Assembly (NCBI GenBank): GCA_947504025.1
Contig: CANNFX010000003.1
Span: 62,001 to 126,000, forward strand
Length of the DNA stretch: 64,000 nucleotides
Source of the DNA: an uncultured Sphingomonadaceae bacterium
GTDB taxonomy: Bacteria; Pseudomonadota; Alphaproteobacteria; Sphingomonadales; Sphingomonadaceae
Direction: 5' to 3'
How positions within the stretch are numbered: the first letter of the stretch is position 1; each line of letters opens with the position of its first letter. Position numbers and translations under genes: made by a program. The notes under the pieces were generated by a model. It did not search any database. It worked only from the letters and a program-made list of their open reading frames with translations, and was not told the DNA's origin. Positions 16,806-25,706 of this stretch are shown here, piece after piece.

Positions 16806-17040
16806 GCCAGAAACAGAAACGCCCGAGGCCGAAGCCCCGGGCGTAACGTGACGAAATCAAATGGATCCACCTTGCGGTATACGACATCACTCCCCCAAGC
16901 GGCGCCGGGATCCTATCCCTCATTTTCGTCCTAGACGCGCCAAACTTTGCAGCTGGCTGCTGGCCTAGTCCCCTGAACCTCGGCGTTCGTATTGACGCCG
17001 TTTGTTTAGTGGTGCCTCTCCTTGCGGAAAAGCACGGCCT
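16806..17040 (-). ncRNA. Candidate structured non-coding RNA between comF and hisI
   Basis: This 392-base gap has no convincing gene but shows ordered structure on the minus strand. A 10-bp stem closed by a GCAA tetraloop (GTGCTTTTCC/GGAGAGGCAC, 17012-17035) contains two G-U pairs that would be C-A mismatches if read on the plus strand, which argues for a minus-strand RNA. A second hairpin CGGCGT/ACGCCG follows (16981-17000), then short stems such as GGGAT/ATCCC, and finally a strong terminator (16820-16843). I cannot match it to tmRNA, RNase P, SRP or a known riboswitch. A weak GATAAT-like -10 box lies near 17065. Confidence 0.45.
16820..16843 (-). terminator. Terminator ending the candidate RNA
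   Basis: On the minus strand CGCCCGGGGCTTCGGCCTCGG folds into a GC-rich stem with a TTCGG-type loop, followed by GCG and the T-rich GTTTCTGTTTC. On the plus strand, where comF ends 33 bases earlier, no T-run follows, so its main direction is minus. Confidence 0.65.
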
Positions 17041-17179
17041 CATTCTCACTGTGCTGCTCATTATCCTAGAACCAATTGTAACAGTCGTAGATTTTCGGAA
17101 CGCATTGTGGTTATCCTGCAACAAAGTCCCGACTAACGTTATGGTCGTGTCAGTATTGGGAAGCAGGCTGAAATATTCG

Positions 17180-17554
17180 ATGCAAGATGATGATAAGTTC
17201 CGCCGGGAAACTGGTTCCGATTTCCTCCCGAAGTTTGATGCTGCGGGATTGATTACTGCTGTTGTCCAAGACGCAACAAGTAAGCAAATTCTGATGCTCG
17301 CACATATGAATGCAGAAGCAGTGACGAAGAGCCGAGAGACGGGAGTCGCCCATTTCTACTCGAGGTCAAGGGGGCAGCTTTGGATGAAAGGTGAGACGTC
17401 CGGCAACACCCTATCGATCCGGCAAATTTTGGTTGATTGCGATCAGGATGCGTTGGTCCTTGTTTGCAATCCGGCCGGCCCGGCGTGTCACACCGATGCC
17501 GTAAGCTGTTTTTATCGTTTGCTGGATAGCGATGAAGGTTTGATCCAAATCTGA
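17180..17554 (+). CDS. hisI: Phosphoribosyl-AMP cyclohydrolase
   Basis: A 124-aa enzyme for the third step of histidine synthesis, opening the adenine ring of PR-AMP. ILMLAHMNAEAVTKSRETG and AHFYSRSRGQLWMKGETSGN are family signatures. The zinc- and magnesium-binding region is VDCDQDALVLVCN followed by GPACHTDAVSCFYR, with the expected Cys residues. ATG 17180 gives the normal length; longer frames to 17009 run into the structured non-coding stretch. No other his genes are near. Confidence 0.92.
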   Translation: MQDDDKFRRETGSDFLPKFDAAGLITAVVQDATSKQILMLAHMNAEAVTKSRETGVAHFYSRSRGQLWMKGETSGNTLSIRQILVDCDQDALVLVCNPAGPACHTDAVSCFYRLLDSDEGLIQI

Positions 17555-17556
17555 CA

Positions 17557-17580
17557 TTGACCTTTACGTTAAGGTTAGCT
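17557..17580 (+). promoter_or_regulatory. MerR-type operator upstream of the LiuR-like gene
   Basis: TTGACC (17557-17562) is followed by the near-perfect dyad ACCTTTACGTTAAGGT (17560-17575), just ahead of the GTG start at 17592. TTGACCTTTACGT... with an internal dyad is the kind of site recognised by LiuR-type MerR regulators of acyl-CoA catabolism. It probably controls this regulator and the acyl-CoA dehydrogenase behind it. It begins only two bases after the hisI stop. Confidence 0.65.
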
Positions 17581-17591
17581 ATGGAATTGGC

Positions 17592-18059
17592 GTGACCGAA
17601 ACGATAGATAAGTCCGCCCCTGAGGCCCCTGGCACCCGATCCGGTGCTCATTCGGGCGCCCATCTGGATCGCCCTGACGCGCAGGAGCGTGAGAAATACA
17701 CGATCTCTGATCTCACACGTGAGTTTGACGTCACTGCGCGCGCGCTTCGTTTTTACGAAGACGAGGGGCTGATCGCTCCCGCTCGTGCGGGATTACAGCG
17801 CATTTATTCGATGCGTGATCGCGCCCGTCTTGCTTGGATCATGCGCGCTAAAAATGTCGGATTCAGCCTGACGGAGATCAAGGAGATGATTGATCTCTAC
17901 GATTTGGGTGATGGCAGGGTGGAGCAGCGCCGAGTTACTATTGAACGCTGCCGCGCTCATGTAGCCAAGCTGAAGCAGCAACGTGAAGACATCGATTCGT
18001 CGATCACCGAGCTGAGTGAATTTATTCAACATATCGAAACACTGTATTTGCCGCGCTGA
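17592..18059 (+). CDS. LiuR-like MerR family regulator
   Basis: A 155-aa regulator read from GTG 17592. After a 35-residue polar leader, the MerR winged helix (YTISDLTREFDVTARALRFYEDEGLI) is followed by a dimerising coiled coil (VEQRRVTIERCRAHVAKLKQ). No metal-binding cysteine pair is present; the type matches LiuR regulators that control branched-chain amino-acid and fatty-acyl-CoA breakdown. It is followed after 34 bases by the acyl-CoA dehydrogenase, a likely target. A start further in, near the helix-turn-helix, cannot be excluded because the leader is low in conservation. Confidence 0.85.
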   Translation: MTETIDKSAPEAPGTRSGAHSGAHLDRPDAQEREKYTISDLTREFDVTARALRFYEDEGLIAPARAGLQRIYSMRDRARLAWIMRAKNVGFSLTEIKEMIDLYDLGDGRVEQRRVTIERCRAHVAKLKQQREDIDSSITELSEFIQHIETLYLPR

Positions 18060-18093
18060 GCGCAGCGGCCCCTATTCAACCAAGGAAAAGTCT

Positions 18094-19896
18094 ATGCCCA
18101 CCTATAAGGCTCCCGTTCGTGACGCGCGCTTCATTTTGAATGAAGTGTTGAACCTAGAGAGCTTCGGCAATCTGCCCGGCTTTGAAAGCGCGTCGACTGA
18201 CATTGTTGATGCCGTTCTGGAAGAAGGTGGCAAGTTCACCGCAGAAGTCCTGTTCCCGCTCAATGCAGTTGGCGATCAAGAAGGTTGCACACGGCACGAA
18301 GATGGTTCGGTTACGACGCCAACCGGCTTCAAGGAGGCTTTTGAACAATTCAAGGAGGCAGGGTGGGGCACGTTGTCTGCTCCCGAAGAGTTTGGCGGGC
18401 AAGGCATGCCACATGCCATCGGCTTCGTGATGGAAGAGTTTATGGCGTCCTCCAATCAGGCGTTCGGCATGTATCCGGGCCTGACCAATGGCGCGGTTTC
18501 GGCTATCCTGGCCAAGGGCTCGCAAGAGCAAAAAGAAACTTACGCACCGAAGATGATTTCCGGCCAGTGGACCGGCACAATGAACCTGACCGAGCCGCAT
18601 TGCGGTACCGATCTGGGCCTCATCCGCACCAAGGCTGTGCCGCAGGCCGATGGTTCTTACGCTATCACCGGCATGAAGATTTTCATTAGCTCTGGCGAAC
18701 ACGATATGGCGGAAAACATCATCCACCTCGTGCTTGCCAAGACCCCTGGTGCGCCTGAATCCTCAAAGGGCATTTCGCTCTTCATCGTGCCGAAGTTCCT
18801 GCTCGACGAAGATAAGAACCCCGGCGAGCGTAATGGCGTTTCTTGTGGCTCGATCGAACATAAGATGGGTATCCACGGCAACTCCACCTGCGTCATGAAC
18901 TATGACGATGCGATCGGTTACATGGTCGGTGAAGAGAACAAGGGTCTCGCTGCCATGTTCATTATGATGAATGCTGCGCGTTTGGGCGTCGGTATTCAGG
19001 GCCTGAGCCAAGCCGAGGTGGCTTATCAAAACGCCGTTCAATATGCCGGTGATCGCCGTCAGGGCCGCGCTCTGACCGGTCCAGCAGAGCCCGAAGAAAA
19101 AGCTGATACGCTGTTCGTGCACCCGGATATTCGCCGGATGTTGATGGATGCAAAGGCGTTCAACGAAGGAATGCGTGCGCTGTGCATCTGGGGCGCTTTG
19201 CAGGTCGATCTGAGCCACAAGGCTGCGACCGAAGAAGAACGCGAGACGGCTGACGATATCATCGGCCTGCTTACCCCTGTCATTAAGGGCTATGGCACTG
19301 ACAAGGGTTATGACATCGCGACGAACATGCAGCAGGTTTATGGCGGCCACGGTTACATCGAAGAATGGGGCATGTCGCAATATGTCCGCGATGCCCGAAT
19401 TGCGATGATCTATGAAGGTGCGAACGGCGTACAGGCGATGGATCTGTGCGGCCGTAAGCTTGCCCAGCACGGCGGCCGCGCGGTGCAGGCGTTCTTCAAG
19501 GTCGTCGACGAAGAATGCGCAGCAGCGAAGAACGTGCCTGAACTGACCGAGCTCGCTGAACGTATTGAGAAGTCTAACGGCGAACTGAAAGCTGCAACCA
19601 TGTGGTTCATGCAGAACGCAATGGCGAACCCCAACCACCTTGGCGCCGGCGCGCATCACTACATGCACATGATGGGCATTGTTTCTCTGGGCATGATGTG
19701 GCTGCGGATGGGTCAGACGGCTGCCGCAGCACTGAAAAGTGGAAGTGATGACAAGGCGTTTTATGAGGGCAAGTTGGTAACGGCTCGTTACTTTGGCGAG
19801 CGTTTCACACCGGACGTCGGCGCATTGCGCCGCAAGATTGAAACTGGCGGCGACGCGATGATGGAACTTCCAGATGAAGCTTTCGCCACGGCTTAA
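18094..19896 (+). CDS. Acyl-CoA dehydrogenase (DmdC-like, long form)
   Basis: A 600-aa FAD enzyme of the long acyl-CoA dehydrogenase class. MPTYKAPVRDARFILNEVLN is the typical start (ATG 18094, preceded by AAGGAAAAG). FGGQGMPHAIGFVMEEF, the flavin/substrate segment MNLTEPHCGTDLGLIRTKA and MQQVYGGHGYIEEWGMSQYVRDARI with the catalytic region are clear. The last 130 residues form the extra C-terminal domain found in proteins annotated as DmdC (methylthiopropionyl-CoA dehydrogenase) and related fatty-acyl enzymes. A general fatty-acid role is more likely than DMSP use, since no other dmd genes are seen. Confidence 0.9.
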   Translation: MPTYKAPVRDARFILNEVLNLESFGNLPGFESASTDIVDAVLEEGGKFTAEVLFPLNAVGDQEGCTRHEDGSVTTPTGFKEAFEQFKEAGWGTLSAPEEFGGQGMPHAIGFVMEEFMASSNQAFGMYPGLTNGAVSAILAKGSQEQKETYAPKMISGQWTGTMNLTEPHCGTDLGLIRTKAVPQADGSYAITGMKIFISSGEHDMAENIIHLVLAKTPGAPESSKGISLFIVPKFLLDEDKNPGERNGVSCGSIEHKMGIHGNSTCVMNYDDAIGYMVGEENKGLAAMFIMMNAARLGVGIQGLSQAEVAYQNAVQYAGDRRQGRALTGPAEPEEKADTLFVHPDIRRMLMDAKAFNEGMRALCIWGALQVDLSHKAATEEERETADDIIGLLTPVIKGYGTDKGYDIATNMQQVYGGHGYIEEWGMSQYVRDARIAMIYEGANGVQAMDLCGRKLAQHGGRAVQAFFKVVDEECAAAKNVPELTELAERIEKSNGELKAATMWFMQNAMANPNHLGAGAHHYMHMMGIVSLGMMWLRMGQTAAAALKSGSDDKAFYEGKLVTARYFGERFTPDVGALRRKIETGGDAMMELPDEAFATA

Positions 19897-19934
19897 TCCG
19901 GCCTCCTCAAGAGGAACCGTGCCAATCAAAAAAG

Positions 19935-19966
19935 AACGGGCCGGAGGGACGATCCTCCGGCCCGTT
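19935..19966. terminator. Bidirectional terminator
   Basis: A 13-bp perfect stem (AACGGGCCGGAGG, 19935-19947, with its complement at 19954-19966) has TTTC after it on the plus strand and CTTTTTT after it on the minus strand. It lies between the convergent acyl-CoA dehydrogenase and cysK genes and can stop both. Confidence 0.9.
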
Positions 19967-20003
19967 TCTATGCACGGCCAGCGTATCGGCCGTGAACCTT
20001 GGC

Positions 20004-20921
20004 TTATTGTGGCAAGAAGTCAGGTACCGATAAGTACCGCTCGCCCGTATCGTAGTTAAAGCCAAGTACCCGTACTCCGGCATCCAGTTCAGGCAGCTTC
20101 TTCGCAATCGCGGCCAATGTCGCGCCCGACGAAATCCCAACTAGAAGGCCTTCTTCGGCAGCGCAGCGCCGCGCCATATCCTTTGCCGCATCAGCATCCA
20201 CTTGGACGGCTCCGTCGATGGCTTGCGTGTGCAGGTTACCCGGAATGAAGCCTGCGCCGATGCCCTGAATTGGGTGAGGGCCGGGTTGGCCGCCAGCAAT
20301 GACGGGCGAAAGTTCAGGCTCGACCGCATAGGCCTTCATAGCAGTCCATGTCTTTTTCAATTCTTCCGCGCAGCCGGTGAGATGGCCGCCTGTGCCGACG
20401 CCAGTGATCATTACATCGATAGGTGTTTCGGCAAAGTCGCTCAGAATTTCTTGAGCGGTTGTCCGCATGTGGACTTTGTAGTTTGCGGGATTGTCGAACT
20501 GCGCAGGCATCCATGCACCATCGGTTTGTTCCGTCAATTCGGTTGCGCGTTCGATTGCGCCTTTCATGCCTTTGGCTTTGTCCGTCAGGTCGAAGGTTGC
20601 GCCATAGGCCAGCATCAGGCGGCGACGCTCGATGCTCATGCTTTCGGGCATGACAAGTACGAGTTTATAACCCTTTACCGCGGCAACCATTGCAAGGCCG
20701 ATGCCGGTGTTTCCGCTCGTCGGTTCAACAATTGTGCCGCCCGGTTTCAGATCACCGCTCTTTTCGGCATCTTCGATCATAGCCAGCGCGATGCGATCCT
20801 TGATTGATCCACCGGGATTGCCGCGTTCGCTCTTCACCCAGACTTCGTGATCGGGGAACATCCGGGCCAGGCGGATATGCGGCGTGTTGCCGATGGTGGC
20901 GAGTACGTTGGTGGCTTTCAT
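20004..20921 (-). CDS. cysK: Cysteine synthase
   Basis: A 305-aa PLP enzyme making cysteine from O-acetylserine and sulphide. The start [20 protein letters not shown] at ATG 20919-20921 overlaps the stop of the MFS gene (ATGA), which sets it. The PLP lysine is K41 in [12 protein letters not shown], the substrate loop is [13 protein letters not shown], and [16 protein letters not shown] binds phosphate. The family member matches CysK length. Coupling to a drug-type exporter gene is unusual but may only reflect gene packing. Confidence 0.93.
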   Translation of the reverse strand: MKATNVLATIGNTPHIRLARMFPDHEVWVKSERGNPGGSIKDRIALAMIEDAEKSGDLKPGGTIVEPTSGNTGIGLAMVAAVKGYKLVLVMPESMSIERRRLMLAYGATFDLTDKAKGMKGAIERATELTEQTDGAWMPAQFDNPANYKVHMRTTAQEILSDFAETPIDVMITGVGTGGHLTGCAEELKKTWTAMKAYAVEPELSPVIAGGQPGPHPIQGIGAGFIPGNLHTQAIDGAVQVDADAAKDMARRCAAEEGLLVGISSGATLAAIAKKLPELDAGVRVLGFNYDTGERYLSVPDFLPQ

Positions 20922-22210
20922 AATTTCTGCTCCTGCGTTTCTTTTGGGGGTTCTGCCCCCTCTAACTCGTCGGGTGGGTCGAAGGTCCGCGTGTTTCTTA
21001 GCACCGGGAAGATGCTCGACCAAAGTGCAACTGTGGCGAGTGCACCCATACCCCCTGTAACGACAGCAGCAACCGGTCCTATGAAGAATGCCAGAGTGCC
21101 GGAAAAGAAGTCACCGAACTCGTTTGAGGCGGAGATCGTCAGCAGTGAAACTGATGATACTCTGCCGCGCTTGTCATCGGGCGTATGCAGCTGGACCAGC
21201 GACTGGCGGATATAGACCGAGAACATATCCGCTGCGCCAACAATGAACAGCATTGCGAGGGAAAGTGGCATAAATTTGGAAAGGCCGAAGACTATCGTCG
21301 CAATCCCGAAGATCGCAACAGCCCAAAGCATCTTTGGACCGACGTTGGTTTTCAATGGTCGAAAAGAGAACCACAGCGCTGTTATTGCTGCCCCGACTGC
21401 CGGAGCAGCGGCAAGTTGGCTGAGGCCCGTTGCGCCTACTTGTAGAACATCGCGTGCATAGACTGGGAAAAGTGCAGTTGCCCCAGCCAGAAAGACGGCA
21501 AAAAGATCAAGCGTGATCGTGCTGAATACCATCTTGTTGCGGATGACATATTTGAGGCCATCGACAATCTGTCCAATAGGCCGATCTGTTCCGACCCGTT
21601 TGGGTTTTGGCACATGGCCAATCATGCCGAGCGCGAATAACGACACTATAAACAGTCCAGCGGATATCATGTATGGTAGTGCAGGATCGACGACGTAGAA
21701 ATATCCGCCAATCGCCGGCCCGACGATCATTCCAACTTGCCACGCGATGGACGACAGGGCGATAGCCGTTGGCAGGATTGCTTTGGGCACGAGGTTCGGG
21801 GCGAGGGCGGATAGGGCGGGACCGGCAAAGGCTCGTGCGATGCCAAGCAATACTGCCACGCTGAACAGCCCGGTCAGGTTGATACTGTCATTCCAAGTCA
21901 ATGCGGCGAGGATGGCCGCACAGATGGCTTGCAGTAACACAGTGAGCCTTGCGACGTTACGTCGGTTCAACCGATCTGCAGCTAAGCCTGAAAACGGCGT
22001 CAGTAGGAACAGTGGAATGAACTGGAGTAGGCCGATTAGAGCAAGTTGCCCTGATGCCGCACCGACGCTCATGCCCCCGTCGCGTGCAATATTGTACGTC
22101 TGCCAACCGATGATCAGTAGCATCGCATATTGCGCTAATGTCATCGCAAAGCGCGATACCCAATAAGCGCGAAAATTGGGAACTTGGAATGGGTTGGCCG
22201 GTTCGCTCAC
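20918..22210 (-). CDS. MFS transporter (EntS/DitE-like exporter)
   Basis: A 430-aa major facilitator protein with about 12 hydrophobic segments. [34 protein letters not shown] is the typical N-terminus of the enterobactin-exporter (EntS)-like group, and [17 protein letters not shown] is the loop 2-3 motif. [21 protein letters not shown] is the matching region of the second half. The polar C-terminal tail ([15 protein letters not shown]) is cytosolic. The substrate is unknown. It is upstream of and translationally coupled to cysK. Confidence 0.85.
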   Translation of the reverse strand: MSEPANPFQVPNFRAYWVSRFAMTLAQYAMLLIIGWQTYNIARDGGMSVGAASGQLALIGLLQFIPLFLLTPFSGLAADRLNRRNVARLTVLLQAICAAILAALTWNDSINLTGLFSVAVLLGIARAFAGPALSALAPNLVPKAILPTAIALSSIAWQVGMIVGPAIGGYFYVVDPALPYMISAGLFIVSLFALGMIGHVPKPKRVGTDRPIGQIVDGLKYVIRNKMVFSTITLDLFAVFLAGATALFPVYARDVLQVGATGLSQLAAAPAVGAAITALWFSFRPLKTNVGPKMLWAVAIFGIATIVFGLSKFMPLSLAMLFIVGAADMFSVYIRQSLVQLHTPDDKRGRVSSVSLLTISASNEFGDFFSGTLAFFIGPVAAVVTGGMGALATVALWSSIFPVLRNTRTFDPPDELEGAEPPKETQEQKL

Positions 22211-22267
22211 GCCCAGCGCAATGGCAGGGCTGGGCGGCGTTGTGAAGTAGGCGCCGGCTAGTCGCTC

Positions 22268-22624
22268 TTAGCGGTCGCGGCGTAACCTTGGATTGGGCTG
22301 AAGCGCTTCGACGACAGCAACGAAATCCTCAAGACGGATGATTCGCTCGAATTGAAAGCCGGCACGTTCGCCAGAAATCCAGATAACATATGCTTCAATC
22401 CGGCCAATAACCGGGAAACGAATGATAACGCGGTCACCGCGGCCCAGTTCTGGGGCCTTGTTGATCATGAAACCATGCGCCGAAATATTCGCGACGTGCA
22501 GATCCATATCGCCGTGATCGTGGTGTTCCGCGATCACGGGATAGTCGACCGGATGACGAGTTGCGCGCCTCTGATCAGTTACTGAAAGTGATGCTCCGAC
22601 AGACACTGTACGGTGACCCTCCAT
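22268..22624 (-). CDS. PilZ domain protein
   Basis: A 118-aa single-domain protein. The c-di-GMP-binding motif is seen as RRATRH (residues about 19-24; RxxxR-like) and, 30 residues on, VANISAHGFMI in place of the D/NxSxxG consensus (NISAHG). The rest is the expected beta barrel (RVIIRFPVIGRIEAYVIWISGERAGFQFER). It should bind c-di-GMP and act by protein contact. ATG 22624 is chosen; the frame is open to 22690 and an AAGGAGG lies 15 bases upstream, so the exact start is not certain. Confidence 0.8.
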   Translation of the reverse strand: MEGHRTVSVGASLSVTDQRRATRHPVDYPVIAEHHDHGDMDLHVANISAHGFMINKAPELGRGDRVIIRFPVIGRIEAYVIWISGERAGFQFERIIRLEDFVAVVEALQPNPRLRRDR

Positions 22625-22712
22625 TTGCGGACGTTGAACCCTCCTTATGAAGGTAAAAGGCTGCGAAAGGGTAAAGTCTAACTGTCCCAATATGGGATAA
22701 GGCTATTGAAAA

Positions 22713-23936
22713 CTAAGGATTTAATATGCCATGCTTCTTCTTTCCTGAAGAAAGTCGAACTTCTGAACCACCATCAATGTGATGATTCTCATCCTTGATT
22801 TGTTCGCCGCCCACACGCGCTCCCCCACCAGCGACTAAGCGTTTTGCCTCACCCCGGCTTTTAGCAAATCCTATTCCGACAAGTGCATCAAGAAGTGAAA
22901 TTCCGTCTGCGGGCAGGCTGAATGTCGGCAAGTCATCGCCCACGCCGCCGCCGGCAAATGTCTGGCTGGCCGTCTGTTCAGCAGCTTTCGCTGCATTTGT
23001 CCCGCGCAGGAGTGCGGTCACTTCATTCGCCAGCACAACCTTCGCATCGTTGATTGCGCTGCCTTCGAGCTTTTCGAGGTGCGCGATTTCGTCCAGCGGA
23101 AGATCGGTGAACAGGCGTAGGAACTTGCCGACATCGCGGTCATCCGTGTTCCGCCAATATTGCCAGAAGTCATAGGCAGGCAGCTGGTCTTCGTTCAACC
23201 ACACGGCACCTGCCGCCGTCTTGCCCATCTTTGCGCCATCTGCTGTGGTGAGCAGCGGCGTTGTGACTCCAAATAGTTCTTTGCCGTCCATCCGGCGGCT
23301 CAGCTCAATACCGTTGACGATATTGCCCCACTGGTCGCTACCACCCATTTGCAGGCGGCAATCCTGTGTGTTGGCTAGTTCGCGGAAGTCATAGGCCTGA
23401 AGGATCATGTAGTTGAATTCGAGGAATGTCAGAGGCTGCTCGCGGTCGAGGCGCAGTTTTACCGAATCGAATGTAAGCATCCGGTTCACTGTGAAGTGCG
23501 GGCCGACATCGCGCAGCAAATCGACATAGCCAAGCTCGCTTAGCCATTCGTCATTATCGACCATAATCGCATCTGTCGGGCCATCGCCAAACGTCAGCAG
23601 CCGCTCGAACACCGTACGGATCGAGGCGATGTTCTGCTGGATACCTTCAGGCGTCAGCATCTTGCGGCTTTCATCCTTACCCGAAGGATCGCCGACCTTC
23701 GTGGTCCCGCCGCCCATAAGCGCAATCGGCTTATGGCCGGCCTGCTGCAAACGGCGCAACATCATGATTTGCACAAGAGAGCCGACATGCAGCGATGGCG
23801 CGGTGGCGTCGAAGCCGATATAGCCCGGCACGACTTGCTTCGCCGCAAGCGTATCAAGGCCTGCCGCATCGGTGGTCTGGTGGATGTAGCCGCGCTCTGT
23901 CAGCAGGCGCATGAGATCGGATTTGTGCTCGGTCAT
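22713..23936 (-). CDS. tyrS: Tyrosyl-tRNA synthetase
   Basis: A 407-aa class I synthetase. The HIGH-type motif is HVGSL in [20 protein letters not shown], the KMSKS-type motif is KMGKT ([16 protein letters not shown]), and the tyrosine pocket includes [14 protein letters not shown]. The C-terminal S4 RNA-binding domain ([29 protein letters not shown]) is complete. The long catalytic domain is of the TyrRS type common in alphaproteobacteria. It is divergent from the DOMON-like gene. Confidence 0.96.
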   Translation of the reverse strand: MTEHKSDLMRLLTERGYIHQTTDAAGLDTLAAKQVVPGYIGFDATAPSLHVGSLVQIMMLRRLQQAGHKPIALMGGGTTKVGDPSGKDESRKMLTPEGIQQNIASIRTVFERLLTFGDGPTDAIMVDNDEWLSELGYVDLLRDVGPHFTVNRMLTFDSVKLRLDREQPLTFLEFNYMILQAYDFRELANTQDCRLQMGGSDQWGNIVNGIELSRRMDGKELFGVTTPLLTTADGAKMGKTAAGAVWLNEDQLPAYDFWQYWRNTDDRDVGKFLRLFTDLPLDEIAHLEKLEGSAINDAKVVLANEVTALLRGTNAAKAAEQTASQTFAGGGVGDDLPTFSLPADGISLLDALVGIGFAKSRGEAKRLVAGGGARVGGEQIKDENHHIDGGSEVRLSSGKKKHGILNP

Positions 23937-23967
23937 AGGGGCGCGCGCCTAGCACGAGGGGGATAAG

Positions 23968-24510
23968 ATGGAAAAGCACGAACTTGTTCCGCATCCGCAG
24001 GCAGCCTCCAGTAGCGTTAAAAGTGTGACAGCCACGCTCGATTGGTCAGCATCAGATTGGTTGCAGGTGATCTGGCGTATCGACGGGGCAGGGCAGATCA
24101 AATTGGGGCCAGAGGTCGGACCAGACCGTGCGGACGATCTCTGGAAGACAACGTGCTTCGAGCTGTTCATCCAGCCAGTGAATGATGATCGATATATCGA
24201 GCTGAATTTATCCCCATCCGGCCAATGGAACGCCTATCTATTTATGCAATATCGCGAGCCAGCAGGGGAACTACCCGCCGATATGGCCCCGACTTGCACC
24301 GCATACCGCTCGAACGAGGATATGATCGTCACCGCGTCCATCCCCACCAGCATCCTGTTCGGTGATACATGCAGCGTTGGCATTAGCGCAGTGATCGAAG
24401 AAAAAGATGGCGCAACATCTTATTGGGCGCTGCATCATGCGGATGAAAAGCCCGATTTCCATAACCGCGCTTGCTTCACGGCAAAGCTTGAGCCACCAGA
24501 AGCGGCATGA
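23968..24510 (+). CDS. DOMON-like (CBM9-type) domain protein
   Basis: A 180-aa beta-rich protein read from ATG 23968 behind a GGGGG-containing ribosome site. Segments WKTTCFELFIQP, YIELNLSPSGQWNAYLF and SIPTSILFGDTCSVGISAVIEEKDG...YWALHHADEKPDFHN match the DOMON-like/CBM9 fold that binds sugars or haem. There is no signal peptide, so it is presumably cytoplasmic. Its TGA overlaps the ATG of the NamZ-like gene (ATGA), so the two products probably act together. Confidence 0.8.
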   Translation: MEKHELVPHPQAASSSVKSVTATLDWSASDWLQVIWRIDGAGQIKLGPEVGPDRADDLWKTTCFELFIQPVNDDRYIELNLSPSGQWNAYLFMQYREPAGELPADMAPTCTAYRSNEDMIVTASIPTSILFGDTCSVGISAVIEEKDGATSYWALHHADEKPDFHNRACFTAKLEPPEAA

Positions 24511-25706
24511 AATTCGGAATAGATCGCCTGCTGGCAGAGCCTGAACTGCGCGCGCCGCTTGACGGCAAACGCGTTGCTCTCGTCGCCCATCCTGCCTCGG
24601 TCACTGAAGACCTGGCTCACAGCCTCGATACGCTGATTGCAGCGGGTGTAAACATCACCAGCGCCTTCGGTCCGCAGCACGGGTTAAAGGGCGATAAGCA
24701 AGATAATATGGTCGAAACGGCGGATGAGACCGATCCGCAATATAGCATTCCCGTGTTCAGTCTCTATGGCGAGGTGCGCCGACCGACCGGCCAGATGATG
24801 TCCTCCGCGGATGTCTTCCTGTTCGACCTCCAAGACCTCGGGTGCCGCATTTACACCTTCGTCACGACGCTGCTCTATCTGCTCGAAGCCGCGCAGGAAC
24901 ATGGCAAGGAAGTCTGGGTGCTGGACCGTCCAAACCCCGCTGGCCGCCCGGTGGAAGGCACGCTGCTGGTGCCGGGGCAGGAAAGCTTCGTCGGCGCTGG
25001 CCCCATGCCAATGCGCCACGGGCTGACGCTGGGCGAGATGGGCCACTGGTTCATCGATCACTTCGGTATCGACGTGCCGTATAAAGTGATCGAAATGCAG
25101 GGCTGGGAGCCTGATGCCGCACCCGGCTATGGCTGGCCGCAAGATCGCGTCTGGATCAACCCCAGCCCCAATGCGGCGAATGTAAACATGGCCCGCGCCT
25201 ATGCTGGAACGGTGATGATCGAAGGCGCGAATGTGAGCGAGGGCAGGGGAACCACCCGCCCGCTTGAAGTCCTGTTCGGCGCGCCTGATCTGGATGCCGC
25301 AGCAGTCCTAACCGAAATGCACCGTGTCGCGCCCGAATGGATAGATGGCTGTGCATTGCGCGAATGTCACTTCGAACCGACGTTCCACAAACACGCCGGC
25401 GAATTGTGCAACGCCCTGATGATCCACGCCGAGGGCCCCTTTTACGATCACAAAGCCTTCAAGCCATGGCGCCTGCAGGCACTAGCCTTCAAAGCGATCC
25501 GCAACCTACACCCCGATTACGACCTGTGGCGCGACTTTCCCTATGAATACGAACTGGAACGACTGGCGATCGATGTGATCAATGGCGGGCCTTCTTTACG
25601 TGAATGGGTTGATAATGCGGACAGCGTGCCGGGTGATCTGGAAGCGATGGCTAGTAAGGATGAGGCTGATTGGCGTGAGGCGGTAAAGCTGCACTTACTC
25701 TACTGA
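24507..25706 (+). CDS. NamZ-like exo-beta-N-acetylmuramidase (DUF1343)
   Basis: A 399-aa protein of the DUF1343 family. GKRVALVAHPASVTEDLAHS, ITSAFGPQHGLKGDKQDNMV, PVFSLYGEVRRPTGQMM and FDLQDLGCRIYTFVTTLLY are the conserved blocks, and the C-terminal HxACEW-type region is DYDLWRDFPYEYE. Characterised members (NamZ) remove N-acetylmuramic acid from the non-reducing end of peptidoglycan fragments. No signal peptide is seen, which fits recycling inside the cell or a non-classical location. It is coupled to the DOMON-like gene upstream and convergent with DUF817. Confidence 0.85.
   Translation: MKFGIDRLLAEPELRAPLDGKRVALVAHPASVTEDLAHSLDTLIAAGVNITSAFGPQHGLKGDKQDNMVETADETDPQYSIPVFSLYGEVRRPTGQMMSSADVFLFDLQDLGCRIYTFVTTLLYLLEAAQEHGKEVWVLDRPNPAGRPVEGTLLVPGQESFVGAGPMPMRHGLTLGEMGHWFIDHFGIDVPYKVIEMQGWEPDAAPGYGWPQDRVWINPSPNAANVNMARAYAGTVMIEGANVSEGRGTTRPLEVLFGAPDLDAAAVLTEMHRVAPEWIDGCALRECHFEPTFHKHAGELCNALMIHAEGPFYDHKAFKPWRLQALAFKAIRNLHPDYDLWRDFPYEYELERLAIDVINGGPSLREWVDNADSVPGDLEAMASKDEADWREAVKLHLLY

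Noticed and set aside
16806-17160. tmRNA, 6S RNA, SRP RNA or RNase P RNA between comF and hisI
   Set aside because: No tag frame or T-loop, no conserved SRP or RNase P motifs. A short resemblance on the plus strand to the 6S segment AGTCCCCTGA could not be extended to a closing stem, and the G-U pairs and the terminator favour the minus strand.
18763-19929. Long open frame (388 codons) antisense to the acyl-CoA dehydrogenase
   Set aside because: It mirrors the codon pattern of the gene on the other strand and shows no family motifs; similar long antisense frames lie opposite dnaK, rnr, glyQ and ychF.
22215-22255. Hairpin CGCCCAGC/GCTGGGCG upstream of the MFS gene
   Set aside because: There is no T-run on either strand and the stem is only 8 bp, so calling a terminator is not supported.
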